Shown here: positions 33,261-42,309 of the stretch, piece by piece
How positions within the stretch are numbered: position 1 is the stretch's first letter
How the letters are laid out: each line of letters opens with the position of its first letter
Program-made: the position numbers and the translations under genes
The notes under the pieces: model-generated
Database searches by the model: none
What the model saw: the letters and a program-made list of their open reading frames with translations, nothing else
Told to the model about the DNA's origin: nothing
NCBI GenBank assembly: GCA_020796225.1
Contig: CM036753.1
Span: forward strand, 78,797,441-78,861,440
Origin: Arion vulgaris
Lineage: Eukaryota; Mollusca; Gastropoda; Stylommatophora; Arionidae
Length of the DNA: 64,000 nt
Direction: 5' to 3'

Positions 33261-33570
33261 GAATCAAATATAGAAAAAAACACACAACATTTTGGACATC
33301 ATAAAAAGTTATGACTGTTGAAAACCGGTTTGGAGAGAAAAGTCTATGACCAGTGAATAAAGGGAGACGTCTAACGAAAGCATTAAGAGTTCCACAAATG
33401 CCAGTCTTTAAGACAGTTGTTGTCGCCCTCAAGTGGGTTTCCGAGACAGTTCCATGTGGCAATATTTGTGTTGGATCAGGCTTCGAATTCAGAAACGATG
33501 TTTCTGAAATGAGGCGGTGAAATTTGTAGAGCTATCAAATTCAAGAATACTAACATGGCTTCACTGCTCT
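33261..33570. other. Unassigned stretch beyond the LINE tail
   Basis: No family recognised. It could be further, unrecognised LINE sequence, because an open minus frame continues into it. Confidence 0.4.
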
Positions 33571-33822
33571 AAAAGTTAATTGCACATCCTTTACATGACT
33601 TTGCGAATCAACCCCAGCTTTTTAACACTGTGATTTTTCTAGGCATTATTACGTTCAGTAGTTTGCCATTGCTTTCTGAACGGGTGGTGCCATCGTCCTT
33701 TGTAAAATCCACGCGAAACACTTTTCCCACCAAAGTGTCCACAGCGTGATTCGAACTCAGAACGTCGGGGTTAATAGACCAAGTCACTATCCCTAAGCCA
33801 AAGACGCAGACACGCATATTGT
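33571..33822 (-). mobile_element. SINE-A2 copy
   Basis: SINE-A head (TTGGCTTAGGGATAGTG, B box GAGTTCGAATCACG) and body, but after CCTAGAAAAATCAC it has GTTAAAAAGCTGGGGTTGAT and an end GGATGTGCAATTAACTTTT. The 48.5 kb copy has the same altered end, so this is a subfamily. Confidence 0.85.
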
Positions 33823-33916
33823 TCTTAAAAATGAAAGAGTGGATATGTTGACTTGAATGATGTTTTTGGTGCGGACAATGAACATCCCCAACAGCGACAT
33901 ATTGAGGGCGCTTAGC

Positions 33917-34245
33917 GAATCATCATCATCATCATCAGGTGCCGTCTCCACATCGAAGGTTGGCTGCAATAAATCTCCAGCATCCTCTGTCTTTCGCCTT
34001 GGTGTTGCACACTGCCAAACTGTAACCTATCCATTTCTTAAAGTTTCCCTCCCACTTATCTCTCCGTCTTCCTCTTGCTCTTCCCCCCTCAAGTTTCCCC
34101 TCTAGTAAATTTGATCACGGTGTCATGTCTTTTTTTGTGCCCAAAATACTTTACTTGTCTAAATTTTATTTCTCTTAATAATTGTTTCTTCTTGCCTAGT
34201 TTTCCTAAAACTTGTTTATTAAAACTTTCTTAGCGAATGCATGTT
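33917..34245 (-). mobile_element. LINE-M 3' end
   Basis: Begins with catcatcatcatcatca (the (GAT)n end), then the inverse of the LINE-M end at 31.2-31.5 kb (ctttcgccttggtgttgcac, cagtttggcagtgtgcaac inverse). Minus-strand residues K-Y-F-G-H-K-K-R-H-D-like are visible near 34130-34150. Confidence 0.82.
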
Positions 34246-34257
34246 TGATAGTGATGA

Positions 34258-34316
34258 AGATGTAGGTCTGAGACTGAAGACTGAAGACTGAAGACTGAGA
34301 CTGAGGTCTGAGACTC
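34258..34316. repeat. Short GACTGAA/GACTGAG tandem repeat
   Basis: gaagactgaagactgaagac then tgagactgaggtctgagact; 6-7-bp irregular units at the 5' edge of the LINE-M tail. Confidence 0.85.
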
Positions 34317-34745
34317 CAGTGGCTTGGAAAAAAGGTGGTACAAGTAGGAATGATGAACTACAAGGATGAACTCAGCGTTTTTGTATAACCAGAGAATTAC
34401 TGAAACTATAGTACTGAATGCTCTTGGTCTTCTGCTGAAAGAGCCTAAGAACCTATGAGTCAGTCAGAATATATTTTGTCAGTTCTAAGAACATGTTACA
34501 TGTGTGTATGAACGTGGGTGTGTATATGTATATGTGTACTAGTATTTTACAGCTGGGATACATTAATTAAATACTTTATTATTCTTCACTGAGGATATGC
34601 ATGCTTAAATAAGGAACCAAAGGTTCAGAATTAATATCACATTACTCAGACAATGTGTTAATGAATGCATATACCAAAGTGTCTAGAGTCTTGGCTGTTC
34701 CATACTTTAATACAGTTAGATTGATAACTATGGATACTTTAAAGT
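34317..34745. other. Unexplained stretch
   Basis: A TG/TA-rich tract (tgtgtatatgtatatgtgta) near 34520. Nothing else recognised. Confidence 0.5.
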
Positions 34746-35810
34746 TGGTTGTTATTATGTCGTTTGCAAACCTGCAGTTTGGGATCTTGTAGTTTGTAAT
34801 TGGGTTACTTTTGCTTCGTAAACCTTTCGTTTAGAATCTTGCAGTGTTTAATTGGGTTACTTTTGTTTTGCAAACCTGCAGTTTGGGATCTTGCAGTTTG
34901 TAATTGGGTTACTTTTGTTTTGCAAACCTGTCGTTTAGAATTTGGCAGTTTGTAATTGGGTTACTTTTGTTTTGCAAACCTGTCGTTTAGAATTTGGCAG
35001 TTTGTAATTGGTTACTTTGTTTTGCAAACCTGCAGTTTGGGATTTTGCAGGTTTGTAATTGGGTTACTTTTGTTTTGCAAAACTTTTGTTTAGAATCTTG
35101 CAGTTTTTAATTGGGCTCCTTTTGTTTTGCAAACCTTTCATTTAGAATCTTGCAATTTGTAATTGGGTTACTTCTACCCTTTGCAAATGTGTCGTTTGAA
35201 ATCTTACAGTTGTTAATTGGATGATTTCTGCCTTTTGCAAACCTGTCATTTAGAATCTTACAGTTGTTAATTGGATGATTTCTGCCTTTTGCAAACCTGT
35301 CATTTAGAGTCTTACAGTTGTTAATTGGATGATTTCTGCCTTTTGCAAACCTGTCATTTAGAGTCTTACAGTTGTTAATTGGATGATTTCTGCCTTTTGC
35401 AAACCTGTCATTTAGAGTCTTACAGTTGTTAATTGGATGATTTCTATCCTTTGCAAACCTGACGTTTAGAGTCTTACAGTTGTTAATTGGATGATTTCTA
35501 TCCTTTGCAAACCTGACGTTTAGAGTCTTACAGTTGTTAATTGGATGATTTCTGCCGTTTGCAAACCTATCGTTTGAATTCTTACAGTTGTTAATTGGAT
35601 GATTTCTGCCATTTGCAAACCTGTCATTTAGAGTCTTACAGTTGTTAATTGGATGATTTCTACACTTTGCAAACCTGTCATTTAGAGTTTTACAGTTGTT
35701 AAATGGATGATTTCTACCGTTTGCCAACCTTCCGTTTGGAATCTTGCACTTTGTAATTGGTATCCTACTGCCCTTTGTAAACCTACCATTTGGAATATTG
35801 TAGTATGAAC
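34746..35810. repeat. 54-bp tandem array, two sub-blocks
   Basis: Right block (about 35100-35810): unit of 54 bp with acagttgttaattggatgat, ttctgccttttgcaaacctg, tcatttagagtctt. Left block: shorter diverged units with ttgggttacttttgttttgc. Because 54 is a multiple of three, the minus strand has a 206-residue open frame (35107-35727) of 18-residue repeats (N-H-P-I-N-N-C-K ... D-R-F-A). No start context, promoter or homology supports translation. Confidence 0.93.
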
Positions 35811-36500
35811 TTCAAATAAACGATTACGATACTTGCTGTTAATATTATATAGTTTCAGGTCAACTGTTATCCTGGTCATCATTTTATGCTATTACTTTAG
35901 TGTATTTCCTTGCACGAAGGTCACATGACCCAGCTTGATATTTTCGAAAAAGGCAATTTGGACTATTTTTATTACAATTATCAACTTGGAGAAGTGGGCT
36001 TTCATATTGAGTTTTCCTACGACCTGGCTTCATAACTTAATGATCATCTTTCATTGAAATTCTGACAGCTCTTTAGATTTGATTTCTTTCCAGAAAGTAG
36101 TCATCTGTAACTTAATCAATTTTTGTTGTGTCATTTGTCATCCTGTTCTTTCATTTAATACCAGAATTTTAACCTTTTTAAATTCAACACTCTTTCATGG
36201 GACAAATGATTGCTATCACTGGTCTCATTCATTTGAAGGTTACAACATTATTTCTTGATGTGCACTCCTACACAAAGTTATCTTTTGTCATTGTGTTGGC
36301 TTTGTTTTCTATCCAACACTTGTCACGCTATTATTGACAGTTTTTGGCAGTTGATGAAACTAAGCTGTATAGTTTGCATCGAATCAGCCCTGTTGTTTCT
36401 TAGATTATTGTGTCACTTAGCGAAGTCAAAAATGGATGATAAGCAACTCGTTTACACACTTAATAAACGCTAGAGTTAACATTATGCAATATTAATATAT
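35811..36500. other. Unexplained stretch
   Basis: AT-rich. No recognised family or motif. Confidence 0.5.
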
Positions 36501-38035
36501 AGAAGCTTCCTGCGAGCCATTCACACTGGAGGAGTTGAAATCTGCCATTAAAAATTGAGAAACAACAAAGCGTTTGGTGATGATAACATCTCTGGAGAAA
36601 TGCTCAAAGCAGCAGATGATAACAACTTACAACATATACTCCAACTTATAAATGAAATCTGGCAAAATGAATCCCCACCACAACAGTGGAAAGATGGTAT
36701 TATTTTCAAATTACCTAAAAAGGAGATTTGTCTGATTGTAATAACTGGCGTGGGATCACCCTACTGTCAGTGCCAGGAAAACTTTTTGTAGCATGTTACT
36801 CGAGAGACTGAAAAGTCTATAGATGAAAGGCTAAGAGAAGAACAAGCAGGGTTTAGACCAAAACGAGCATGCATAGATCACATCTTCACACTAAGAGTAA
36901 TCATTGAAGAGTTCGTAGAATTTCAATCGAATTTAATCATCAACTTTGTTGATTTTCAGAAAGCGTTTGACAGTATTCACCGTCCTACGCTTTGGGAACT
37001 ACTCAAAAACTATGGTTTCCCTGCTAAATTCATCAACATCATAAAATCCTTCTACAGTGAATCGCGCTGCAGTGTAAGAACAGATTTCGGTAACTCTGAC
37101 TGGTTCCCAGTGGAAACAGGAGTGAAACAAGGCTGCGTCTTATCGCCAATGCTCTTTGGAATAGCAATTGACTGGGTCATGCGAAAATGCACCAATAACG
37201 CAAATATGGGCATCAAGTGGGTTGATAAAATTTTAGAAGACCTTGATTTTGCCGACGATATAGCCCTTTTGAGTTCATCACATCAAGATATTCAAATGAA
37301 AAACAAACCTTCTCCAAAATATCTCAGGACAAATTGGTCTCCAAATAAACACCACAAAAACAAAAATTGTTGACCTTACCAGCAGTCCAGAAAATATTCA
37401 ACTAAAAACTACACTCTTGAAAAAGTCAAAAGTTTTACATACCTAGGAAGTATGATGACATCTACGGGGATACAGCGCCAGAAATTCCACACAGAATCGC
37501 ATTGGCATCAAGTGCTTTTAACAAATTGTCAAATATATTGAAGTCCAATTCACTCAGCAAGCACTTAAAATTAAAGATCTTTAACTCTTGTGTGATTCCA
37601 GTATTAACTTATGGATACCAAAGTTGGAAAGCAACAAAAGCTCTAGAAAGAAAATTAGATAACTTTGAGAATAAATGTCTTAGAAGAATATTGAACCTCA
37701 AATGGTCAGATTTCAGACCCAATACACAAATAAGACAAGAGACCAAGCAAGAAAATGTATCAAATTTTATAAGAAAGCGCCGCTGGAACTACATCGGCCA
37801 CACACTTAGAATGGATGAGAAGACTCCCTTACCAATCCCTCATATGGACACCAGATTGAAAAAGAATACGAGGAAGCCCAAAGAGAGACTCTGCGTAGAA
37901 CCATCACCAGAGAAGGCTCAACGATGGGCCTAGTAAACATTAAAGACCTAAAACAGATAGCAACGAACCCCGAGACATGGAGAACTATGACCTCTGCCCT
38001 ATGCGCCGTCCACAGGCCCAAGAGGAAAGACTAAC
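36500..38035 (+). mobile_element. LINE-K-like reverse transcriptase, frameshifted
   Basis: The longest reverse-transcriptase copy on the plus strand. In order: N-N-K-A-F-G-D-D-N-I-S-G-E-M-L-K (36561), L-I-N-E-I-W ... P-Q-Q-W-K-D-G, E-Q-A-G-F-R-P-K-R, I-N-F-V-D-F-Q-K-A-F-D (first catalytic Asp), E-T-G-V-K-Q-G-C-V-L-S-P-M-L-F, D-L-D-F-A-D-D-I-A-L-L (intact catalytic F-A-D-D), F-T-Y-L-G-S, then V-L-T-Y-G-Y-Q-S-W and I-R-K-R-R-W-N-Y-I-G-H-T-L-R. At least three frameshifts (near 36.7, 37.35-37.5 and 37.85 kb) inactivate it. The apurinic-endonuclease half is absent. Tandem arrays begin within about 30 bp of its 3' end. Confidence 0.93.
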
Positions 38036-38059
38036 TAATATTAATATATTGTAAAAAAA

Positions 38060-38515
38060 GGTTTTTGAGATCTAACTGGTAGTGTATTCGTTTTTATGAG
38101 ATTTAGCTTTGTGGGTGCTCTATTTTTTTATGGAGAGTTAGCTGGTAGTGTATTCTATTTTATGGAGATCTAAGCTGGTAGTGTATTCTATTTTATGGAG
38201 ATCTAAGCTGGTAGTGTATTCTATTTTATGGAGATCTAGCTGGTAGAGTGTTCTATTTTATGGAGATCTAGCTGGTAGAGTCTTCTATTTTATGAAGATC
38301 TAGCTGGTAGAGTGTTCTATTTTATGAAGATCTAGCTGGTAGAGTGTTCTATTTTATGAAGATCTAGCTGGTAGAGTGTTCTATTTTATGAAGATCTAGC
38401 TGGTAGTTGTTCTATTTATGGAGATATAAGCTGGTAGTGTGTTCTATTTTATGGAGATCTTGCTGGTAGAGTGTTCTATTTTATGAATAGTTAGCTGGTA
38501 GAGTGCTCTTTTTAT
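38060..38515. repeat. 33-bp tandem array, about 13 copies
   Basis: Units of tctattttatgaagatctag then ctggtagagtgt, period 32-33 bp, with small indels. Confidence 0.93.
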
Positions 38516-38830
38516 GAAGTGCTAACTTGTAGTATGTTTTTGTTGTTGCTGAGAGCTAACTTGTAGTATGTTTTTGTTGTTGCTGAGAGCTAACTTGTAG
38601 TATGTTTTTGTTGTTGCTGAGAGCTAACTTGTAGTATGTTTTTGTTGTTGTTGAGAGCTAACTTGTAGTATGTTTTTGTTGTTGTTGAGAGCTAACTTGT
38701 AGTATGTTTTTGTTGTTGTTGAGAGCTAACTTGTAGTATGTTTTTGTTGTTGTTGAGAGCTGACTTGTAGTATGTTTTTGTTGTTGAGAGCTGACTTGTA
38801 GTATGTTTTTGTTGTTGTTGAGAGCTAGCT
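38516..38830. repeat. 34-bp tandem array, about 9 copies
   Basis: gctaacttgtagtatgtttt then tgttgttgctgaga; starts at 38521, 38555 and onward. Shares gcta-gtag spacing with the 33-bp array and may be a diverged derivative of it. Confidence 0.93.
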
Positions 38831-38859
38831 GATCGTGTGTTCTTTTTTTAGAAATCTAG

Positions 38860-39030
38860 CTAGTCGTGGTCTTAAAATCGTTTGTCTTCATGGCTAGGAG
38901 ATGGGCAACGAGAGAAATAAAGATAGTTTCAATTCAGTGTTTGAAAATGTGTTCTCGGAGGTTCTCAAATACTCGTCTCATGCTCGCTAAAGGCTTTAAT
39001 GCCTACTAAACAAACAAACAAAAATGTACA
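38860..39030 (+). mobile_element. SINE-H-like 3' end with (CAAA)n tail
   Basis: gctaaaggctttaatgccta then ctaaacaaacaaacaaa is shared with 48330-48415. Only the 3' part is comparable, so the element type is uncertain. Confidence 0.55.
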
Positions 39031-39380
39031 TTTGACTCGATGTTTTCGACTTGGTTTCTTATAACTATTCATTAAATATCAAGATGAAATTACTAATTCT
39101 TACAGTTGAGAGTAGTTTTCATCTTTGCAATCTATGGTTATCCTAATTTTAAAAAATCGGTGCTAAACATTTTGTTCCTGGATGAAATTTCTTCATTTAT
39201 TTCTCACTCTAACTATCTATCAATCTACAGATCTATTAAGTCGGGAGACCAGGGCCGTGCGATATATTTTCTCAATATGATGCAAATCTTCGAAATGCCG
39301 CCCCTTAAATGTTGTTTCTTTAAAATAAACTTCAATTGTGATTTTGATTTCGCTGGTTATGCCCCCTCACCTTACGGCAC
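39031..39380. other. Unexplained stretch
   Basis: Nothing recognised. Confidence 0.5.
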
Positions 39381-39462
39381 CGCCTGATGCAGCCGCCTCT
39401 GCTTTATAGCACGGTGCGGCTCAGCGGGGGTTCCATTCAGAACAGGTGTTGTCTTTTTAAAG

Positions 39463-39684
39463 ATTAACAGATGACCGCGTGCCCAGCGTGTTAGTAGCGC
39501 GTTGGACTACGGGTGACTAGTCCTCTGTAAGTGTGGGTTCAACTCCGCGGACTGGCAGAAAAGCTATAGGTTCCCCAGATTTACGGTGTTCGTGGCACCG
39601 AGCCGAAGGGTTACGATGCCCATGACACCGAGCCAAAGAGCTTTCAGCTCAAGTGCTTCTGAATCGGGGAAAAAAATTAACAGA
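39463..39684 (+). mobile_element. SINE-B copy with 9-bp TSD
   Basis: attaacaga at 39463-39471 and 39676-39684. Full element: GTGTTAGTAGCGCGTTGG, GTGGGTTCAACTCCGCGG (B box), GGCACCGAGCCGAAGGGTTA, ACACCGAGCCAAAGAGCTTT, CAAGTGCTTCTGAATCGGGG, A run. The interrupted host repeat is seen uninterrupted at 9420-9490. Confidence 0.93.
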
Positions 39685-40149
39685 AAAAACTGAACAAACA
39701 TTGTCATTCAATTTAGCCACATGTTGCAAACGACATTGCTTTTGATGATAAACAAAGTTAAATATGTTTATTAGTTATTTTTATGTTAATTAAAAAAATA
39801 CAATCCTATTCAGGCTTAGTCTCCGCTGTAATAAACGATAACAGCGTTTGATGTTATTTGATAAACCGAGGAGAAATAAACAGTATATAAGCTTGACGAT
39901 AGTTACATTAGAACACCAATACTTCAAGAAATGGATGTAGCACATTGTTGAATTTATAAGCGTGATTAATAGATGTGATGCAACAGCTGTATAACCACAT
40001 TTATTAGTTTTATTTTGTTAATAAAATGCATACCATTCGACAGGAAACATGCATTACGTAAAGGTAATTAATAACTAAAATACACAATTTGTTCTGATTA
40101 TATAATGTCCGCTGTGATTGTCCTGTATATTATCTGTTGTTTATTCAAA
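39685..40149. other. Unexplained AT-rich stretch
   Basis: Nothing recognised. Confidence 0.5.
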
Positions 40150-40240
40150 TTAGTGATAGTCACAGTAGGGTAGTTGTTAGTCAACTCACTTCTTATGTGT
40201 GTGGTCTGAGTTTAAATCGACTGTGGGCGTGTACTATTTG
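40150..40240 (+). mobile_element. tRNA-like SINE head, decayed
   Basis: GTAGGGTAGTTGTTAGTCAA and GGTCTGAGTTTAAATCGACT have A-box and B-box spacing and resemble the head of SINE-D (GTAGCGTAGTTGTTAGTGAA). The body does not match SINE-D. Confidence 0.5.
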
Positions 40241-40429
40241 TCGATAGAGGTCTGAATTGTATTAGAGGTTTAAATTGTCTTGATATTAGATTCAGTGAGT
40301 CGTCATGCCATCAGCATACCAAAATAGATGATATAATGCAACCTGTATACAATGTATGTCTGTTCTGTTTTACACTTATGTACTGAAAAGCTTAAGAAAA
40401 ACTTTGTAATACATTCGGAACCACTTTGG

Positions 40430-40585
40430 TTGAAATCGGATGCACATGTCCTAAACGTGTAGAAGTCTATGCGTTTAGGGGCCTACTAAACCAATCTGCA
40501 ACGTATAGACGTTCTTGGCAAAAATCAAACATATCACAAAGAGTGATTAAAATTGGTGTAAAGAACGAACGCAAAGAAGAAGAAG
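40430..40585 (+). mobile_element. SINE-C copy, 3' part
   Basis: gaaatcggatgcacatgtcc, cgtatagacgttcttggc, atatcacaaagagtgattaa, gaacgcaaagaagaagaagg. Rearranged compared with 24.3 kb. Confidence 0.7.
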
Positions 40586-40631
40586 GAACCGAACACAGAT
40601 ATTATACTTTTCCAGACGACCACAGTCTTCT

Positions 40632-40868
40632 CATCATCATCATCATCAAATAGCTTGTCCTGAGTCGGTATGCCTCCTTCCATGATAGTCTTCTCCAACC
40701 CTTCATGTCTTTTTATATGTCCAAAATATCTCAATTTTCTCTTTCTTATTTGTAGCAACAGCCAGTTTTTTTTAAATTTTGAGTTCTTTCTGTACATATC
40801 TATGTGTTCTCTTCTCTGTCCATGATATACGTAGGATCTTCTGTAACACTTATATTCGAAAGCACATA
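40632..40868 (-). mobile_element. LINE-L 3' end with internal deletion
   Basis: Minus frame: Q-I-R-K-R-K-L-R-Y-F-G-H-I-K-R-H-E-G-L-E, K-T-I-M-E-G-G-I-P-T, then directly the D-D-D-D-D of the (GAT)n end. About 165 bp present in the 26.7 kb copy between ggcatacc and caggacaagctatt are missing. Confidence 0.85.
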
Positions 40869-41107
40869 TATACAGTCTTCTACAAGAGAAATAGAAATTC
40901 TATTTAAGTATGTATAACTATGAAGACATATACCGCCAGACAGGAGCAGTGAGTATGATTTGGAATGTACAAAAGACTAATTTTATAACCGCAATAATTT
41001 TGTCGTACAAACAAAAGGTAACAAAATATTTTTAAAAGTGTACACATGTCATTGAATAATTGACCGATATACATTCGTAAGATATAAAAATGTTAACATG
41101 GAGCTAG

Positions 41108-41330
41108 ATACGCTGAAGAGTAAAAAAAAGGTCGTCCACGTAAAAGGTGTAGCTAAGTGGTTAAGTCCTAAAAACAAAGGGTCGTCCACGTAAAAGGTGT
41201 AGCTAAGTGGTTAAGTCCTAAACAAAAGGTCACAAAATTTAAAAGTGTCACAGTCTAAAAACAAAGTTCGTCAGATAAAAATGTTACGCTATAGGAGTTC
41301 AAGTAAAAACAAAAGGTCGTCCACGTAAAA
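41108..41330 (+). repeat. Tandemly repeated SINE-E head
   Basis: gtcgtccacgtaaaaggtgt then agctaagtggttaagtccta occurs at about 41130, 41180 and 41317. The first two are in direct tandem (about 51 bp); a degraded stretch separates them from the third, which begins the full SINE-E. The unit contains the A box but no B box. Confidence 0.8.
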
Positions 41331-41560
41331 GGTGTGGCTAAGTGGTTAAGTCCTAACCTTGCGTTCTGAAGGTTGTGGGCTCGAATCCGGATCTCGGCGT
41401 CCTGTTCACGAGTGTATTTTTTTCAGACAACCCTAGGATTGTTTCCGCAGTTACAGAGTTCGTGCCTTGTGCAATACTCTCGACAGTTTTCGTGCCATTT
41501 CTGCAGAGAGGGACCCAGCCATGTGGAATAAAACCCGGTGCAATGAAATCAATCCTACGA
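41318..41560 (+). mobile_element. SINE-E with tRNA-Leu/Ser-like head
   Basis: A box GTGTGGCTAAGTGGTTAAG, anticodon-arm-like CCTAACCTTGCGTTCTGAAGG, B box GTGGGCTCGAATCCGG. Both polymerase III promoter blocks are intact. It lacks a plausible full tRNA fold at the acceptor end, so it is a SINE head and not a tRNA gene. The body runs to about aaacccggtgcaatgaaatc. Confidence 0.75.
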
Positions 41561-41636
41561 CTTTAGACTATTTAAACAGAGACATGAATGATACTATTTA
41601 TGAAGTACACAAAACAATCCGTTCTATAAATTTGTC

Positions 41637-41690
41637 CTTATCCTGACGCTGTGAGGCAACACAATATTAGAGAAATAAATAAGAAAGAAT
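41637..41690 (+). mobile_element. LINE-Q 3'-terminal fragment
   Basis: ccttatcctgacgctgtgag then gcaacacaatattagagaaa matches the 3' end of the LINE-Q copy at about 46083-46130 and, inverted, 42325. Confidence 0.6.
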
Positions 41691-41779
41691 GAAAAAGGTT
41701 GAAGGGATCATACAAGAAAAGACGAAATATAGTATGTCTCGTCTGCGTCAACAAGATCCTCTATTCTTTGGAGAAGAAT

Positions 41780-42012
41780 TGCTTATTGTCTATTGTCTAT
41801 TCCCAGGTGGAAGATGTAGTTGGCTATCCACTCTTTCCGTTAAGCGTAGGGATGGGAGATTTCATTTGCGTTCTAGGGCTAGATGAGTCGCCCTTGTTGT
41901 GTTATGTCCGTGTTTATCAAAGTTTGGTCTTGATATTGTCTATCCATCTTTTCTTGGTCTTCCCTTAGCTCTAGTACCCGATCTCTTTTTATTGTATGCT
42001 GTTATCGGTAGT
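41780..42012 (-). mobile_element. LINE-P 3' end
   Basis: tcccaggtggaagatgtagt, tccgttaagcgtagggatgg, gatgagtcgcccttgttgtg, cccttagctctagtacccga. Near identical to 46434-46660. It joins LINE-J sequence at about 42013. Confidence 0.85.
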
Positions 42013-42285
42013 TGATTGTAGTCGGGCCAGGTTTCCTTCTTTGGCCTGATAACTGCTTGCAGTCTTGCAGTATGCACTCTGCCATCATGTCCGCCTTTTC
42101 GCAGTGGCACAGGCTAGTTGTGCTAATTTAAAATTTGTTGAACATGTGGGCCCGAAGCCTGTTATGGCCAGTACGGTGGCGGAATATAGCAACTTGTTCG
42201 CTACGAGATAGACCATAGAACCCATCTCTGTTGATGTGTTGTGGGTGTTCCTTCGAGGCGACTGATATAGGTTCTAGGGAAGCTC
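42013..42285 (-). mobile_element. LINE-J RNase H C-terminal fragment
   Basis: The minus strand reads, in shifted frames, G-F-Y-G-L-S-R-S-E-Q-V-A, R-T-G-H-N-R-L-R-A-H-M-F-N-K-F, L-C-H-C-E and a C-x-x-x-Q-D-C-K equivalent, the same order as LINE-J at 31.8-32.3 kb. Fused at its 3' side to LINE-P. Confidence 0.8.
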
Positions 42286-42309
42286 TTTCTTTCTTTTCTT
42301 TCTTTCTCG

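Noticed and set aside
32667..33273. Host gene on the plus strand with frames of 124 and 189 residues
   Set aside because: These are shadows of the LINE C-terminus on the minus strand, where the recognisable R-M-P-D ... C-P-T-C motifs lie.
35107..35727. 206-residue repeat protein with 18-residue units on the minus strand
   Set aside because: A direct result of a 54-bp period. Only the homogeneous part of the array is open, the diverged part is not, and no flanking gene structure is seen.
41331..41400. tRNA gene
   Set aside because: A and B boxes are good but there is no acceptor-stem pairing and a long SINE body follows. The heads of SINE-A, B, D and F were rejected as tRNA genes for the same reason.
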